NCBI RefSeq assembly: GCF_002154725.1
Contig: NZ_MTAW01000132.1
Location: 19,307-83,306 of the forward strand
Direction of reading: 5' to 3'
From: Nostoc sp. 106C
GTDB lineage: Bacteria > Cyanobacteriota > Cyanobacteriia > Cyanobacteriales > Nostocaceae
DNA: 64,000 nt
The first letter of the stretch is position 1; every line of letters starts with the position of its first letter. The translations under genes and the position numbers were made by a program. Shown here piece by piece: positions 7,937 to 17,140 of the stretch. The notes beneath the pieces were generated by a model. That model saw nothing but the letters and a program-made list of their open reading frames with translations. It searched no databases and was not told the DNA's origin.

Positions 7937-8518
7937 ATGGTTGCTTTACCCGATCCCATTTTGATGAGAGCAGAAGAATATCTGGTTTGGGAACCCACCC
8001 AAGAACAACGCTACGAGTATTGGGATGGCGAAGTTGTGGCGATGAGTGGTGGTACACGCAACCATAATCGGGTATGTCTCAATTTCTTTAAGCTTCTAGA
8101 TGATGCTTTAGGCGATCGCTCCTGTGAAGTATACATTGTAGATGTGAAGGTGCAGGTGGAACCTGGGCAAAAGTATTTTTATCCTGATGTGGTAGTGACT
8201 TGCGACGATCGCGAAAACGATCCGCAATTAGTGCAATTTCCCTGCTTAATTGTCGAAGTGCTATCACCTTCAACGGAAGCCGCAGATCGAGGTAAGAAGT
8301 TTGCCAAATACCGCCAATCTCCAACCTTGCAAGAATATGTCTTAGTACAAGTAGCGCAACCGGGGGTAGAAGTGTTTCGGCGCAACGAACAGGGAAAATG
8401 GGTGCTGTCGGAGTATAGTTTGGAAGATAGATTGACACTTGAATCGGTAAATGTAGAAATAGCAATCGCTGATTTGTACCGACAAGTGCAGTTTGAATCT
8501 GAAGAAGCTGAAAGTTGA
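7937..8518 (+). CDS. Uma2 family putative nuclease (copy 2)
   Basis: About 193 residues from the ATG at 7937. The frame is open from 7865, but those extra 24 residues do not resemble the family and the Uma2 start MVALPDPILMRAEEYLVWEP is clear. The PD-(D/E)XK signature is complete: YWDGEVVAMSGG, KYFYPDVVVTCD, CLIVEVLSPSTEAADRGKK and YRQSPTLQEYVLV. Nuclease folding is expected; function is unproven. It sits 130 bp after xisI on the same strand, with the NB-ARC gene convergent downstream. It is more divergent from the other two Uma2 genes here than a recent duplicate would be. Confidence 0.88.
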   Translation: MVALPDPILMRAEEYLVWEPTQEQRYEYWDGEVVAMSGGTRNHNRVCLNFFKLLDDALGDRSCEVYIVDVKVQVEPGQKYFYPDVVVTCDDRENDPQLVQFPCLIVEVLSPSTEAADRGKKFAKYRQSPTLQEYVLVQVAQPGVEVFRRNEQGKWVLSEYSLEDRLTLESVNVEIAIADLYRQVQFESEEAES

Positions 8519-8548
8519 ATAGATGCGCAATATAGGATGCAATCGCCC

Positions 8549-10912
8549 TTAATTGGAAATCTTTGCCACTTGCTTGGGTGCTTCTATTTCAGTAAATAGC
8601 TGCATTGCTAGATAAAAATTCATCTGACTTTCATCAAGCTTTGCCATCTCTTGATAAGTTAAACCCAATTGAAAATAAGCTTCAGCTAAATCACACTTAG
8701 CACCAATTTGATCCAAAAGTTCAATTGCTTCTGTATGATTAGCCAGAGCTAAATCAAATTCTGCTTGTCGGCGATGAATTTCTGCTAAACCATTCAGTGT
8801 TTTTGCTTTCACTTGCATATAGTGACTTTCTTCTGCAACAGTTAAAGCTTGTTGAAATATTTGATTTGCCCGATCAAATTCTCCTAAATTGACGTATGTT
8901 TGCCCCAAAATTTGCATGAAATAGACAAATCTTCCAGTCTGTTCCACCAGTTTTTCGGTTGTCATATTTCGATAAGCTACTTCTGCTAAGGCATAGGAAG
9001 CATCACGCAAACCTAAATAAGAATATACTAAAGCTAAACACACAGAAGCTTTCTCTGCCCAGCGATGATGTTCGGTATTTTGAGCGAGGTAAATTACTTG
9101 TTGAAATAACTTGGCAGCCGCTTCTAGTTCCCACAAATCTATTTTGTACAGACCAATACTTAATAAAGAATCTACCTCTAGCATCCGCAGATAGTAAACT
9201 GTATGTTTATTTTCTGGCTGAGGTACAAGTGATTTGAGTGCTTGGGTTGCTAGAGCGATAGTCTTTTCTTGACAGGCGATCGCCTGATTAATTTTGCCTG
9301 TTATCCAGTATAAATCGCCCAATATATTGTAAAGTTCGCTGAGATTTTGGTCATGCTCAAGATTGTTTACAATTTGATTAATAGCAGTAAGTACAGGTTG
9401 AATTAAACCCATACGATACAGCGTACTACCAAGAGGTAGAAACTGCTGCCATTGATTATTTCGGCTTTTAAGAATGACTTTACCTGCTAACTCAAATTGG
9501 CTAATTTCTATGTAATGATAATATGCTTCCAGAGCTTGCAAAGCATCTTTAAAAGTTTCGATTTGTTGAACGCTAGCTGTCCAAAATTCTGCGGCTTTAT
9601 AATTAGTCAATTCCCATTCATCGCTGGGGCGTAAACGCGCGATCGCCTCTGCACGAATCACCGGATGCAGCCAGTATTCACCGTTATGGTATTCCACCAA
9701 AGACCGATTTCTCAGGGAGGCGATGATTTGCCGATGTTGTTCAGGTGCCACATCCCACAGTAAGCAAAACAATCCTTGTGATGGGATAGTGGGGATATCT
9801 TGGTAACGATAACATCCCAAACGGCAAAGCAGGCGATAAGCTTGGGAATCGAGGATTTGCAGACGATTAATTTGACTAACCGCTAAATTTTTTAAGTCGG
9901 TTGTTGCTAGCGGATCGGCATGATTTTCTTGCCAATAAAGTGCCATGTCACCGTCAAAATCTTCCTGAATCGAACCGCAGAGAATTCCCATTGCTTTCGC
10001 ATTTCCAGCATAGGTGCGATGCATCATTTGCAGAGTTGACGAGTTGATGGTTAACCCACGATGGCGAAAAAACTCTTCCCATGCGCCTCGATCCAAGCCA
10101 GGAAGCCGATAGCGATCAACATTTAGCCCAGGTTCACAAAGGCGATCGCGACTGGTAATTAAAGTCACAGACTGCACCCTTGCATCAGCCAAAACCCGCA
10201 ATAGTTCTACATAGTTACGGTGTTCAGCAATCAACCGTCCTTGTTGATCTAATGCTGGTTCCAAATTGTCAATTAATACCCCAATCCGCCGATTGTGGAG
10301 TTGGCGCTTCAATCGTCCCAAAGTTACCCCAAATTCTACCCCAGGTTCTTCATGAAAGTCTTGTTTCAGCCATTCCTCTACCACCCGTTCCGCCGGAGTG
10401 ATATTCTGCGTTTCCTTCGCCATCAGCAGTTCTAACACCAAGTCAAAATCTTGGTGGAGATATTGCTGCGCCAGAGTAGTTTTGCCTAAACCGCCCTCAC
10501 CTTGGATGACAATTACCTTCGACCCTTGATTTACCAAAGTATTCAGGTGAGCGATCGCATCTTGTCGTCCAATAAAATTAGTATCCTCTGGTTTTGGGAT
10601 GGGTTGCCGAGGCGATCGCGTATAATCAATGAGACTGGATATCGCCGTACTTTTTCTCAGAACACGCTCCAAAGTAGCACGACAATTACTTTTAGTAATC
10701 TTCTCTCGCAATACCTGAGAAAGCAACCGCCATAACTGTGAGCCAGCATCCTTAGCGTGTCCTTCCGTACAACCGTAAGAATGCGCGATATCCAAGTACT
10801 TTCTATCCAACCAAACCTGCTGAAGAATAACTTTTTGCAAATCGCTCAACCGTTCCCCGGTCTGAGCAGGAATTATGGTGTCTAACCATGCTAATGCTGC
10901 TTCAGCGTCCAT
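8549..10912 (-). CDS. STAND NTPase: N-terminal helical domain, NB-ARC, TPR
   Basis: 787 residues. Residues 1-95 form a helical, winged-helix-like N-terminal domain (LSDLQKVILQQVWLDRKYLDIAHSYG region) often found in cyanobacterial STAND proteins. The NB-ARC domain begins near 112 (FIGRQDAI), with Walker A GEGGLGKTT at 138-146, Walker B GVLIDN at 211-216 and the LITSRDR motif near 251-257. A winged-helix stretch follows (about 370-430), then TPR-like helices to the end (about 490-787). STAND proteins are NTP-driven switches that oligomerise on sensing a ligand through the repeats, in signalling, apoptosis-like or phage-defence systems. No separate effector gene adjoins it, so output is unknown; the N-terminal domain may recruit one. 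Confidence 0.88.
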   Translation of the reverse strand: MDAEAALAWLDTIIPAQTGERLSDLQKVILQQVWLDRKYLDIAHSYGCTEGHAKDAGSQLWRLLSQVLREKITKSNCRATLERVLRKSTAISSLIDYTRSPRQPIPKPEDTNFIGRQDAIAHLNTLVNQGSKVIVIQGEGGLGKTTLAQQYLHQDFDLVLELLMAKETQNITPAERVVEEWLKQDFHEEPGVEFGVTLGRLKRQLHNRRIGVLIDNLEPALDQQGRLIAEHRNYVELLRVLADARVQSVTLITSRDRLCEPGLNVDRYRLPGLDRGAWEEFFRHRGLTINSSTLQMMHRTYAGNAKAMGILCGSIQEDFDGDMALYWQENHADPLATTDLKNLAVSQINRLQILDSQAYRLLCRLGCYRYQDIPTIPSQGLFCLLWDVAPEQHRQIIASLRNRSLVEYHNGEYWLHPVIRAEAIARLRPSDEWELTNYKAAEFWTASVQQIETFKDALQALEAYYHYIEISQFELAGKVILKSRNNQWQQFLPLGSTLYRMGLIQPVLTAINQIVNNLEHDQNLSELYNILGDLYWITGKINQAIACQEKTIALATQALKSLVPQPENKHTVYYLRMLEVDSLLSIGLYKIDLWELEAAAKLFQQVIYLAQNTEHHRWAEKASVCLALVYSYLGLRDASYALAEVAYRNMTTEKLVEQTGRFVYFMQILGQTYVNLGEFDRANQIFQQALTVAEESHYMQVKAKTLNGLAEIHRRQAEFDLALANHTEAIELLDQIGAKCDLAEAYFQLGLTYQEMAKLDESQMNFYLAMQLFTEIEAPKQVAKISN

Positions 10913-11628
10913 TGTGTAACGACTAGGGTAGTTCAGACTTTAGTAATCACTATAAATTACTCTACAGTTATGCTTCTCAAATTTTCGGATAAGATTTTGT
11001 AAATCCGACTTTTTTCCCGACTTTATTCATCGGTAGTCACAATTATTATTCGGCGATCGTATTTGCTATTTTCAGTAGATTGAAATCGAAAGTTAACGGA
11101 AGAATCAGGGTTTCAGACAATGTTATTGGGGCTGGTAATCACGGTCACAAGCTATTACGCGGATCGCAGTGCCGTAAAGACCTGTAATACCTGCTGTGCT
11201 TACCACGTAGCGTCTCCGACTGGAGTTTACAATCGCTTTTAGGTTCATCCGTATTACATACAGTAGTTATCAATATTTAAGGTGATATTCCCTAAATGCT
11301 TCGGTGTTTACAAAAATCTGGAACCATTAAGACAGCAAGATCCAAATCTTTCCAATAAAAGAAATACTTGTTAATAAAAGTAACAAAGTAACATAAGCTA
11401 CACGTTTCCAATGTTAAAAACTACTAATGTAGTAAAATATTTATCCAATAACTAATTTTTACGTATAAATACTGAGAATTTCCTCGAAAATCTATATATC
11501 TAATTATGGCACTATCTGTCAGTTCAAAAACGCAACTTATTATCAAAGATCTCAATTTTTAGAGATGAGAGATCGCTCAAAACTAATTGTCTAACTGATG
11601 AGTTCACCTCAAATTAAGGGTATCACCT
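10913..11628. other. Divergent intergenic region, 0.7 kb
   Basis: No gene is supported. It contains a fragment of a common cyanobacterial repeat (GTAGCGTCTCCGACTGGAG at 11207-11225) and AT-rich DNA towards the surface-protein gene. Promoters of both divergent neighbours are expected here. Nothing else is recognised. Confidence 0.5.
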
Positions 11629-12429
11629 GTGAGTATCAAAAAACTAATTGTCACCTTATTGGGAGTGGGAAGCAGTGTTTTCCTGGCTTTATCCGATGCT
11701 CAAGCATTAACTTTATCTTTTTCTGGGAATGGCAATTCCGGTTTTGGTGGAGTTTTGGGAACTGGTAGTCTTCAGATTTCAGACAATGGATCAACTATTC
11801 AAGCAACTTTCAACAAGGGGACAGGTGGATTTAATGATGCAGTAGTTATCTATATAGATTCAGTGGCTGGAGGATTTGCTAATACTAGTGGATTTAACGA
11901 TCAAAATGATGGTTTAAGACAAGCCATTTCAGGAGCTTCTAGTAGTGTAAGAAGTACAGTGTTCTTCCCTAGCGGATTTAATGCTGACTTTGCTGTTGCT
12001 CTGGGAGTTAATCCTAACTTCAACTTCGGAGGTCTTTGGCAACTTGCCAATGGTGGTAATAACAGCCTAATCTATATTGACTCAGTAAACTTAGCGCCGC
12101 TAGGCAATACAACCTCAACCAACTACACTTCTGACTTCGATGTCAGTCAAATTGGTCTGACTTCTAACTCAGGAGCATCATTCAAATTTGTCGCAACATA
12201 CTTGAATCCACTTAACAGCTTTCGCTCTGACGAAGCTATTGGCAATGGAATAGGCCCAGGTAACCCGGGACAAAATCCAGTTACTTTTACTAGCTTTGAA
12301 ACGTATACAACTGCTGTTCCCGTTCCCTTTGAATTTTCCTCAACACCAGGGTTACTGACCTTAGCAGCAATATGGTGGGGACGGAATTACCTGAAACGAA
12401 TCAAACGCCTATTCTTAAGCAGAATGTGA
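11629..12429 (+). CDS. Exported surface protein with PFE-CTERM-like sorting tail
   Basis: 266 residues from a GTG preceded by AAGGG. A signal peptide (KKLIVTLLGVGSSVFLALSDAQA) is followed by a Gly/Asn/Ser-rich, beta-strand-type body of about 200 residues with no known catalytic motif. The C-terminus has the tripartite sorting signal of PEP-CTERM-like proteins: a short motif VPVPFEFSSTPGLL, a hydrophobic segment LLTLAAIWWG and a basic cluster (RNYLKRIKRLFLSR). The PFE version of the motif is a cyanobacterial variant. Such proteins are presumed to be processed by an exosortase-type enzyme encoded elsewhere and displayed or released with the extracellular matrix. Function beyond that is unknown. 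Confidence 0.8.
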   Translation: MSIKKLIVTLLGVGSSVFLALSDAQALTLSFSGNGNSGFGGVLGTGSLQISDNGSTIQATFNKGTGGFNDAVVIYIDSVAGGFANTSGFNDQNDGLRQAISGASSSVRSTVFFPSGFNADFAVALGVNPNFNFGGLWQLANGGNNSLIYIDSVNLAPLGNTTSTNYTSDFDVSQIGLTSNSGASFKFVATYLNPLNSFRSDEAIGNGIGPGNPGQNPVTFTSFETYTTAVPVPFEFSSTPGLLTLAAIWWGRNYLKRIKRLFLSRM

Positions 12430-12558
12430 GAATCCCATCCAACTTTTCCTCCGATTTCTTTAACTACATCAGATAAAACTGCCGACTTCAGCCGACTGAC
12501 AAGAGAAAGTGCGATCGCTTAGGCTAGGGCATAGAAATAAAAAAGAAAGTATAAAAAT

Positions 12559-13515
12559 ATGCTTAACACCCTCAGCCCAGTTGCAAAAGATTTGGCAGGA
12601 CAAAGCTATACATCTCCTCACTACTTACAAACACAGCGCCGTATTCGTTCTCTCATCGACAAATACCTCGGAGTCGAAAAACTACGCGATCGCTTGCAGG
12701 ATTTACCGATACAATTTACCAATCCCCAACCGCGTCCCTGGAAACTCATTGATTGGCAAGCAATTAACTCCAATCAAATTATCGGCATAGATTCACAAGT
12801 ATTTCTATCTATCTTGATAGGTGCAATGGATACAGAAGCCCCGATTCGCGGTTATACCCAAACAAGTAGAAAGTATTTGGCAAAATTGCATCCTGAGATG
12901 GCGCGGTTTGTTGGTGGAAGTGTCGGTGAAGATGGCGAACTACTAGAACCTGGCTTATGGGAAAAAGAAGAACGTCAGCATACACCTGCATTAATTAAGG
13001 TTTACACCCAACTAACAGGCGAAAAAATTACCCCCAAACTTCGGATAGTTCGCGGCTATCTCCCAACAGATGACCCTTACGAAGACCTATATCGCCACGG
13101 CTTACACCGCGTAGCCACAGAATACGGTGCAACCTGTCTTTATCTTTGGCTGATGGCTTACACCACAGGCCCACTCCAGGATGTTCTAGAGGAATTAGCA
13201 CAAGACGAAATCAACCACATGACCAAATTCTGGGGGTTTGGCGTCTGGGCTTTTCCCGATACTGGACTGATGCGCATTGGGCGTACCTTAATCAAAACAC
13301 GCTCTCAGAACTATCAGCGCAACAACCTTATGCGTACCCTACGCCGCATGATGGGTACACTAAACTGGAAAGCTTGGTCTTTGAGCAACAAAGGCACTCT
13401 CCTCTTTACCTTCGCCTACACAATGCATCACCTGTGGAGTTGGAACAATAGCCTGACACCAGAGTACTTGCAAGATTTATTTGGAATTACTCCTGTTGAG
13501 CCAAAGAATACCTAA
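12559..13515 (+). CDS. Ferritin-like diiron protein, acyl-ACP desaturase-related
   Basis: 318 residues. Two E-x-x-H metal motifs typical of the ferritin-like four-helix bundle are seen: EKEERQHTPALI in the middle and AQDEINHMTKFWGF later, with further acidic residues in GAMDTEAPI and ATEYGATCLYL. The spacing resembles plant-type acyl-ACP desaturases (EENRH...DEKRH) and related diiron oxygenases. The protein is soluble, unlike the membrane DesA/B/C desaturases of cyanobacteria. It stands 135 bp before uppS on the same strand, with a repeat between. It could oxidise a lipid or a small molecule; substrate and partner are not shown by the sequence. Confidence 0.75.
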   Translation: MLNTLSPVAKDLAGQSYTSPHYLQTQRRIRSLIDKYLGVEKLRDRLQDLPIQFTNPQPRPWKLIDWQAINSNQIIGIDSQVFLSILIGAMDTEAPIRGYTQTSRKYLAKLHPEMARFVGGSVGEDGELLEPGLWEKEERQHTPALIKVYTQLTGEKITPKLRIVRGYLPTDDPYEDLYRHGLHRVATEYGATCLYLWLMAYTTGPLQDVLEELAQDEINHMTKFWGFGVWAFPDTGLMRIGRTLIKTRSQNYQRNNLMRTLRRMMGTLNWKAWSLSNKGTLLFTFAYTMHHLWSWNNSLTPEYLQDLFGITPVEPKNT

Positions 13516-13525
13516 TTTAACGAAC

Positions 13526-13615
13526 CGCAAAGTACGCAAAGTACACAAAGGAAGAACCAAAAGAAGTTAGATATTACTCTTTTTGCCCTCTTCTTTGCGC
13601 CTTTGCGCCTCTGCG
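13526..13615. repeat. Inverted pair of short GC-rich repeats before uppS
   Basis: CGCAAAGTACGCAAAG with following ACAAAGGAAG at the left is roughly complementary to CTTCTTTGCGCCTTTGCGCC with following TCTGCG at the right. The result is a large imperfect hairpin of about 90 bp. This matches the dispersed, intergenic inverted repeats of filamentous cyanobacteria. It may end or process the upstream transcript. It lies just upstream of the uppS start, so translation extended into it (16 residues) should not be trusted. Confidence 0.6.
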
Positions 13616-13650
13616 TGAGCCTTTTATACATTTATCAACACCAAAAATTT

Positions 13651-14397
13651 ATGACTTTATTACCTCCAGATTTAAACCCGCAACACTTACCCCAACACAT
13701 TGCCGTCATCATGGATGGTAACGGAAGATGGGCAACAAGCCGAGGATTACCCCGCATAGCCGGACATCGCCAAGGCGCAAAAACCCTAAAAGAATTATTG
13801 CGTTGCTGTAAAGATTGGGGAATCAAAGCACTGACAGCCTACGCTTTCTCTACAGAAAATTGGCGACGTCCGGTTGAAGAAGTAGATTTTCTCATGCTTT
13901 TATTTGAAAGACTTCTGAGGCGCGAGTTAGCCCAAATGCATCAAGAAGGCGTGCGAATCTCCTTCATTGGCGATTTATCGGCTTTACCCCAGTCTCTACA
14001 AACCCAAATGCAACGTTCAATGGCAGAGACATTGCACAATCAAGCAATACACTTTACTGTTGCAGTTAACTACGGTAGTCGCAACGAAATTACCAAAGTT
14101 TGTCGTCAAGTAGCGGAACTAGTGGAACGGGGGGAACTCAGTTCAGAAGAGGTAAATGAAAGTTTTGTAACACAACACCTCTACACAGCCGACACTCCCG
14201 AACCAGATTTGCTGATTCGTACTAGCGGTGAGATGCGCTTGAGTAATTTCCTTTTGTGGCAAATGGCATATACAGAGATGTATTTCACCGATATTCTTTG
14301 GCCAGATTTTGACCGAGAAGCATTTCATCAGGCTTTGTTGAGTTACCAAAAACGCGATCGCCGTTTCGGTCAAGTTAAAACTTCACTATCAGCTTAG
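13651..14397 (+). CDS. uppS: Isoprenyl transferase (undecaprenyl diphosphate synthase)
   Basis: 248 residues from the ATG at 13651; earlier in-frame codons lie in a repeat. The cis-prenyltransferase signatures are complete: [17 protein letters not shown] with the catalytic Asp22, the [12 protein letters not shown] segment, and the [18 protein letters not shown] and YTEMYF region with the Arg and Glu that bind the second diphosphate and Mg2+. It condenses isopentenyl diphosphate onto an allylic diphosphate to make the C55 (or similar) carrier used for peptidoglycan, O-antigen and other glycans. Its neighbour downstream is a GT39-type glycosyltransferase that uses such carriers, and three more lipid-carrier genes follow. 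Confidence 0.96.
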   Translation: MTLLPPDLNPQHLPQHIAVIMDGNGRWATSRGLPRIAGHRQGAKTLKELLRCCKDWGIKALTAYAFSTENWRRPVEEVDFLMLLFERLLRRELAQMHQEGVRISFIGDLSALPQSLQTQMQRSMAETLHNQAIHFTVAVNYGSRNEITKVCRQVAELVERGELSSEEVNESFVTQHLYTADTPEPDLLIRTSGEMRLSNFLLWQMAYTEMYFTDILWPDFDREAFHQALLSYQKRDRRFGQVKTSLSA

Positions 14398-14518
14398 AAT
14401 ACCTCGTCTCAGCCAGAGCATGAAAAAGCTAATCTCTAGCCTATGGTTTGGGAATACTGAAATACAAGCCTAACTTTTGGCTAGTAAAGCTGCTTTTGAT
14501 GAGGACTATATCAAGCTG

Positions 14519-16090
14519 ATGGATACTAAAAAAATTCTAAGTTGGTTCCAGCCATTCGATTGGTTAAAATTTCTCCTAATAATTTTGATAGTACTGGGCG
14601 TATTTTTTCGCTTTATTAACATTGATAAAAAAATCTACTGGCGCGATGAGGCTCTAACTTCTCTGCAAATTTCTGGTTACACCCAAACAGAGATATTACA
14701 AGAAGCCTTTAATGGCTCAATAATTACTGTTGCAGATTTACAAAAGTATCAGCAGATTAAGCCTAACAGCAGTGTCATCGATACAGTTAAATCTTTAGCC
14801 ATAGAAACTCCTGAACATCCACCACTGTATTACATGATGTCGCGTTTATGGGTGCAGTGTTTTGGCAGTTCAATAGCAGCGACAAGAAGTTTATCTGTGC
14901 TACTTAGCTTATTCGTTTTTCCGGCGATTTATTGGCTGTGCCTGGAATTATTTGAGTCGCCTTTAGTAGGATGGATAGCTATGGCGATTGTCGCTGTGTC
15001 GCCGTTTCATGTTTTGTACGCCCAAGAAGCACGAGAGTACAGCTTTTGGACAGTGACAATTTTGCTATCAAGTGCCGCATTATTGCGAGCTATGCGTTTG
15101 AAAACAAAACAAAGTTGGGGAGTTTACGCGCTTAATCTAGCCTTGGGTTTCTACTCTTATTTATTTTTTGCATTTGTTGCAGTTAGTCATGGCATATATA
15201 CCATTATCACCGAACGCTTTAAATTAACTAAGACTCTTGTTGCTTATTTAATTGCCGCCGCTTCTGGATTTCTCTTGTTTGCACCTTGGGCTGTAGTTGT
15301 AATTACCAACTTAGAGCAACTCAAAAAATCAATGTCTTGGATTAGTTATAGATTTACCTTTATCGAACTAGCAACTCGCTGGATATTTAATATTAATCGC
15401 ATTTTTGTCGATTGGAATTATGGATTAAGTTTTAATAGCCCTATTCCTTATTTAGTAATCATTGCAATTCTGATTTTAGCCGTATATTCTCTTTATTTTG
15501 TCTGGCGTAACACTAGTGAACGGCAGTGGCTTTTTATCTTCACCTTAATTGGCATTACTGCTTTAGCCTTAGTTCTACCAGATTTGATTTCCGGAGGGCA
15601 ACGCTCTAGAGTACTTCGCTATATAATTCCTTGTTACTTAGGTGTGCAATTAGCTGTTGCTTACTTGTTTGCTACTCAAATTACCTCCATTTCTCTGAAA
15701 AAATGGCAACATAAGTCTTGGCAAGTAATTATGGTAATACTTCTGACTAGCGGCGTTGCATCATGCGTCATTAGTTCAAAAGCAGCAGTTTGGTGGAACA
15801 AATTAGGGATAGATAATACTCAGTTAACAATGATAGTAAACAAAGCTTCCAATCCACTAGTAATTAGTGATACTAGCTTACCAAGCGATATTCTGTCTTT
15901 TAGTTATGGGCTAAATAAAGATGTTCATATTCAGTTAGTAACTCAGCCGGATTTATTGAAAATTGCCGATAGCTCTGACGATATATTTTTGTATAATCCT
16001 TCTAAAGCCTTAAAAACTCAAGTTGAAAAAGAGAATAAATACAAAGTCAAGCGGTTACAACCACCGCTATTTAAAGTAGAGAAATTTTAA
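14519..16090 (+). CDS. GT39/ArnT-like membrane glycosyltransferase
   Basis: About 523 residues from the ATG at 14519 (a TTG 42 bp earlier is in frame). It is a GT-C fold protein: a first membrane helix is followed by the periplasmic loop motif YWRDEALT with the Asp-Glu pair, then TPEHPPLYYMMSRLW, at least ten hydrophobic segments, and a soluble C-terminal domain of about 120 residues. GT39/ArnT enzymes move a sugar from a polyprenyl-phosphate donor to a protein or lipid on the outer side of the membrane. It starts about 120 bp after uppS and ends against a bidirectional terminator. The sugar donor may be made by the convergent genes (SMR, HAD and UbiA-type). The acceptor is unknown. Confidence 0.88.
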   Translation: MDTKKILSWFQPFDWLKFLLIILIVLGVFFRFINIDKKIYWRDEALTSLQISGYTQTEILQEAFNGSIITVADLQKYQQIKPNSSVIDTVKSLAIETPEHPPLYYMMSRLWVQCFGSSIAATRSLSVLLSLFVFPAIYWLCLELFESPLVGWIAMAIVAVSPFHVLYAQEAREYSFWTVTILLSSAALLRAMRLKTKQSWGVYALNLALGFYSYLFFAFVAVSHGIYTIITERFKLTKTLVAYLIAAASGFLLFAPWAVVVITNLEQLKKSMSWISYRFTFIELATRWIFNINRIFVDWNYGLSFNSPIPYLVIIAILILAVYSLYFVWRNTSERQWLFIFTLIGITALALVLPDLISGGQRSRVLRYIIPCYLGVQLAVAYLFATQITSISLKKWQHKSWQVIMVILLTSGVASCVISSKAAVWWNKLGIDNTQLTMIVNKASNPLVISDTSLPSDILSFSYGLNKDVHIQLVTQPDLLKIADSSDDIFLYNPSKALKTQVEKENKYKVKRLQPPLFKVEKF

Positions 16091-16096
16091 GTAATT

Positions 16097-16133
16097 TTAA
16101 ATCCCCGACTTCTTTAAGAAGTCGGGGATTTAA
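16097..16133. terminator. Bidirectional terminator between convergent genes
   Basis: A near-perfect palindrome: AAATCCCCGACTTCTT followed closely by AAGAAGTCGGGGATTT, a stem of 16 or more pairs with A/T runs on both sides. It lies between the GT39 gene and the SMR gene, which point at each other, so it can stop transcription from both sides. The same palindrome type is a frequent dispersed element in Nostocales. Confidence 0.88.
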
Positions 16134-16143
16134 CTAGCTAATT

Positions 16144-16482
16144 TTAAACATTTTTTGCGAAAGCGATCGCCCCGATACCACTCAACATTAATCCTACACC
16201 TAACCATTGGGAGATTAATACTTTCTCTTGCAAAATAACCGAACCAGATATTGTGGTAGCTATTATAGTTAATCCTATGACTAATGGATAGGCGACAGAT
16301 AAATTTAATTTACCTAAAACTAATATATAAAAAATAGTACTCAACCCGTAACTAGCAATTCCTCCTATTAAATAAATATTTAGGGGATTTTGACCTGCTC
16401 CTAGTTTTAATAAAGTTTGGGCAAGTGTATTTAATCCCACGGTAATTAAAATCACTAAAATAAAAACCAACTGGTTACTCAT
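16144..16482 (-). CDS. SMR/EamA-like four-helix membrane protein, possible lipid-carrier flippase
   Basis: 112 residues with four hydrophobic segments and short loops, the size and fold of small multidrug resistance proteins. The family's proton/substrate glutamate in helix 1 is missing: the segment reads VGLNTLAQTLLKLGAG where EmrE has its Glu14. ArnE and ArnF, the flippase subunits for undecaprenyl-phosphate-aminoarabinose, also belong to this fold and lack that Glu. With a GT39/ArnT-like gene convergent and a decaprenyl-phosphate phosphoribosyltransferase homologue on the same strand, a role in flipping a polyprenyl-phosphate sugar is plausible (inference); a drug exporter is less likely. 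The fold is clear, the substrate is not. Confidence 0.8.
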   Translation of the reverse strand: MSNQLVFILVILITVGLNTLAQTLLKLGAGQNPLNIYLIGGIASYGLSTIFYILVLGKLNLSVAYPLVIGLTIIATTISGSVILQEKVLISQWLGVGLMLSGIGAIAFAKNV

Positions 16483-16512
16483 GATGTTTGATTTTTTTAT
16501 AAAAAGACCAAT

Positions 16513-17097
16513 TTAGAAAAAATCATCATAGCCGACAGTAGGATCAAATTCCCAAAGTTCTCCATGATCTGGATATGGTATTTGTATCCATTTACCCGCA
16601 AGTTTCTCCCACCATCGAGGCGGATGAGGTAAGCTGGCAACTTGGATGCAATGACATCCACAAAGCCAAGCTCCGACAACATCAGTATGTAAACTATCTC
16701 CAATTACGACCACGTGTTTAGATGGTAGTTGCATGTAAGCCATCGCCTGACGGAATGCAGGCGGAAAAGGTTTTTTAGCAGGGTTAAGAGCGCGAATATT
16801 CAGACGATGGGACCAAAATTTAACTCGATAGCTACGTTTCCCATTCGATAAGATAAAAAATTGAATTTCTGCTAATTTTGCTTGTGTAATCCAATCTTCT
16901 GCCCCAGGAGATAAGTAGCGATCGTCTTCAGAAACAATTGTGTTATCTAAATCGAGAATAATTCCTTTAATTCCAGATGCTCTTAGCTGCTGAATCTGGA
17001 TTTTAGCTAGTGTGTCAGCTTGTTTTGGTAATTTTGGAAATTTTCTTTTAGAACCTGCTTGCTGTAGCTTGCTCAACAAAGTCTTAAAATTCTTCAT
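16513..17097 (-). CDS. YqeG-family HAD (subclass IIIA) phosphatase
   Basis: About 194 residues from the ATG at 17097 (the TTG at 17103 is also in frame). HAD motif I is IILDLDNTIV with both catalytic Asps, motif II is FFILSNG, a Lys lies in NPAKKPFPPAF, and motif IV is VVVIGDSLHTDVVGA with the Mg2+-binding Asps. The family hydrolyses phosphate monoesters; YqeG itself is a phosphatidylglycerophosphate-type phosphatase relative in bacteria and plants. It lies between the SMR gene (30 bp) and the UbiA-type gene (43 bp) in a tight minus-strand operon. It could remove the 5-phosphate from the product of that UbiA enzyme, though phosphatidylglycerophosphate remains an alternative substrate. Confidence 0.88.
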   Translation of the reverse strand: MKNFKTLLSKLQQAGSKRKFPKLPKQADTLAKIQIQQLRASGIKGIILDLDNTIVSEDDRYLSPGAEDWITQAKLAEIQFFILSNGKRSYRVKFWSHRLNIRALNPAKKPFPPAFRQAMAYMQLPSKHVVVIGDSLHTDVVGAWLCGCHCIQVASLPHPPRWWEKLAGKWIQIPYPDHGELWEFDPTVGYDDFF

Positions 17098-17140
17098 CTG
17101 CAAATTCCCGAAGATTTTGCTGTTAAATTATTCAATAAAT

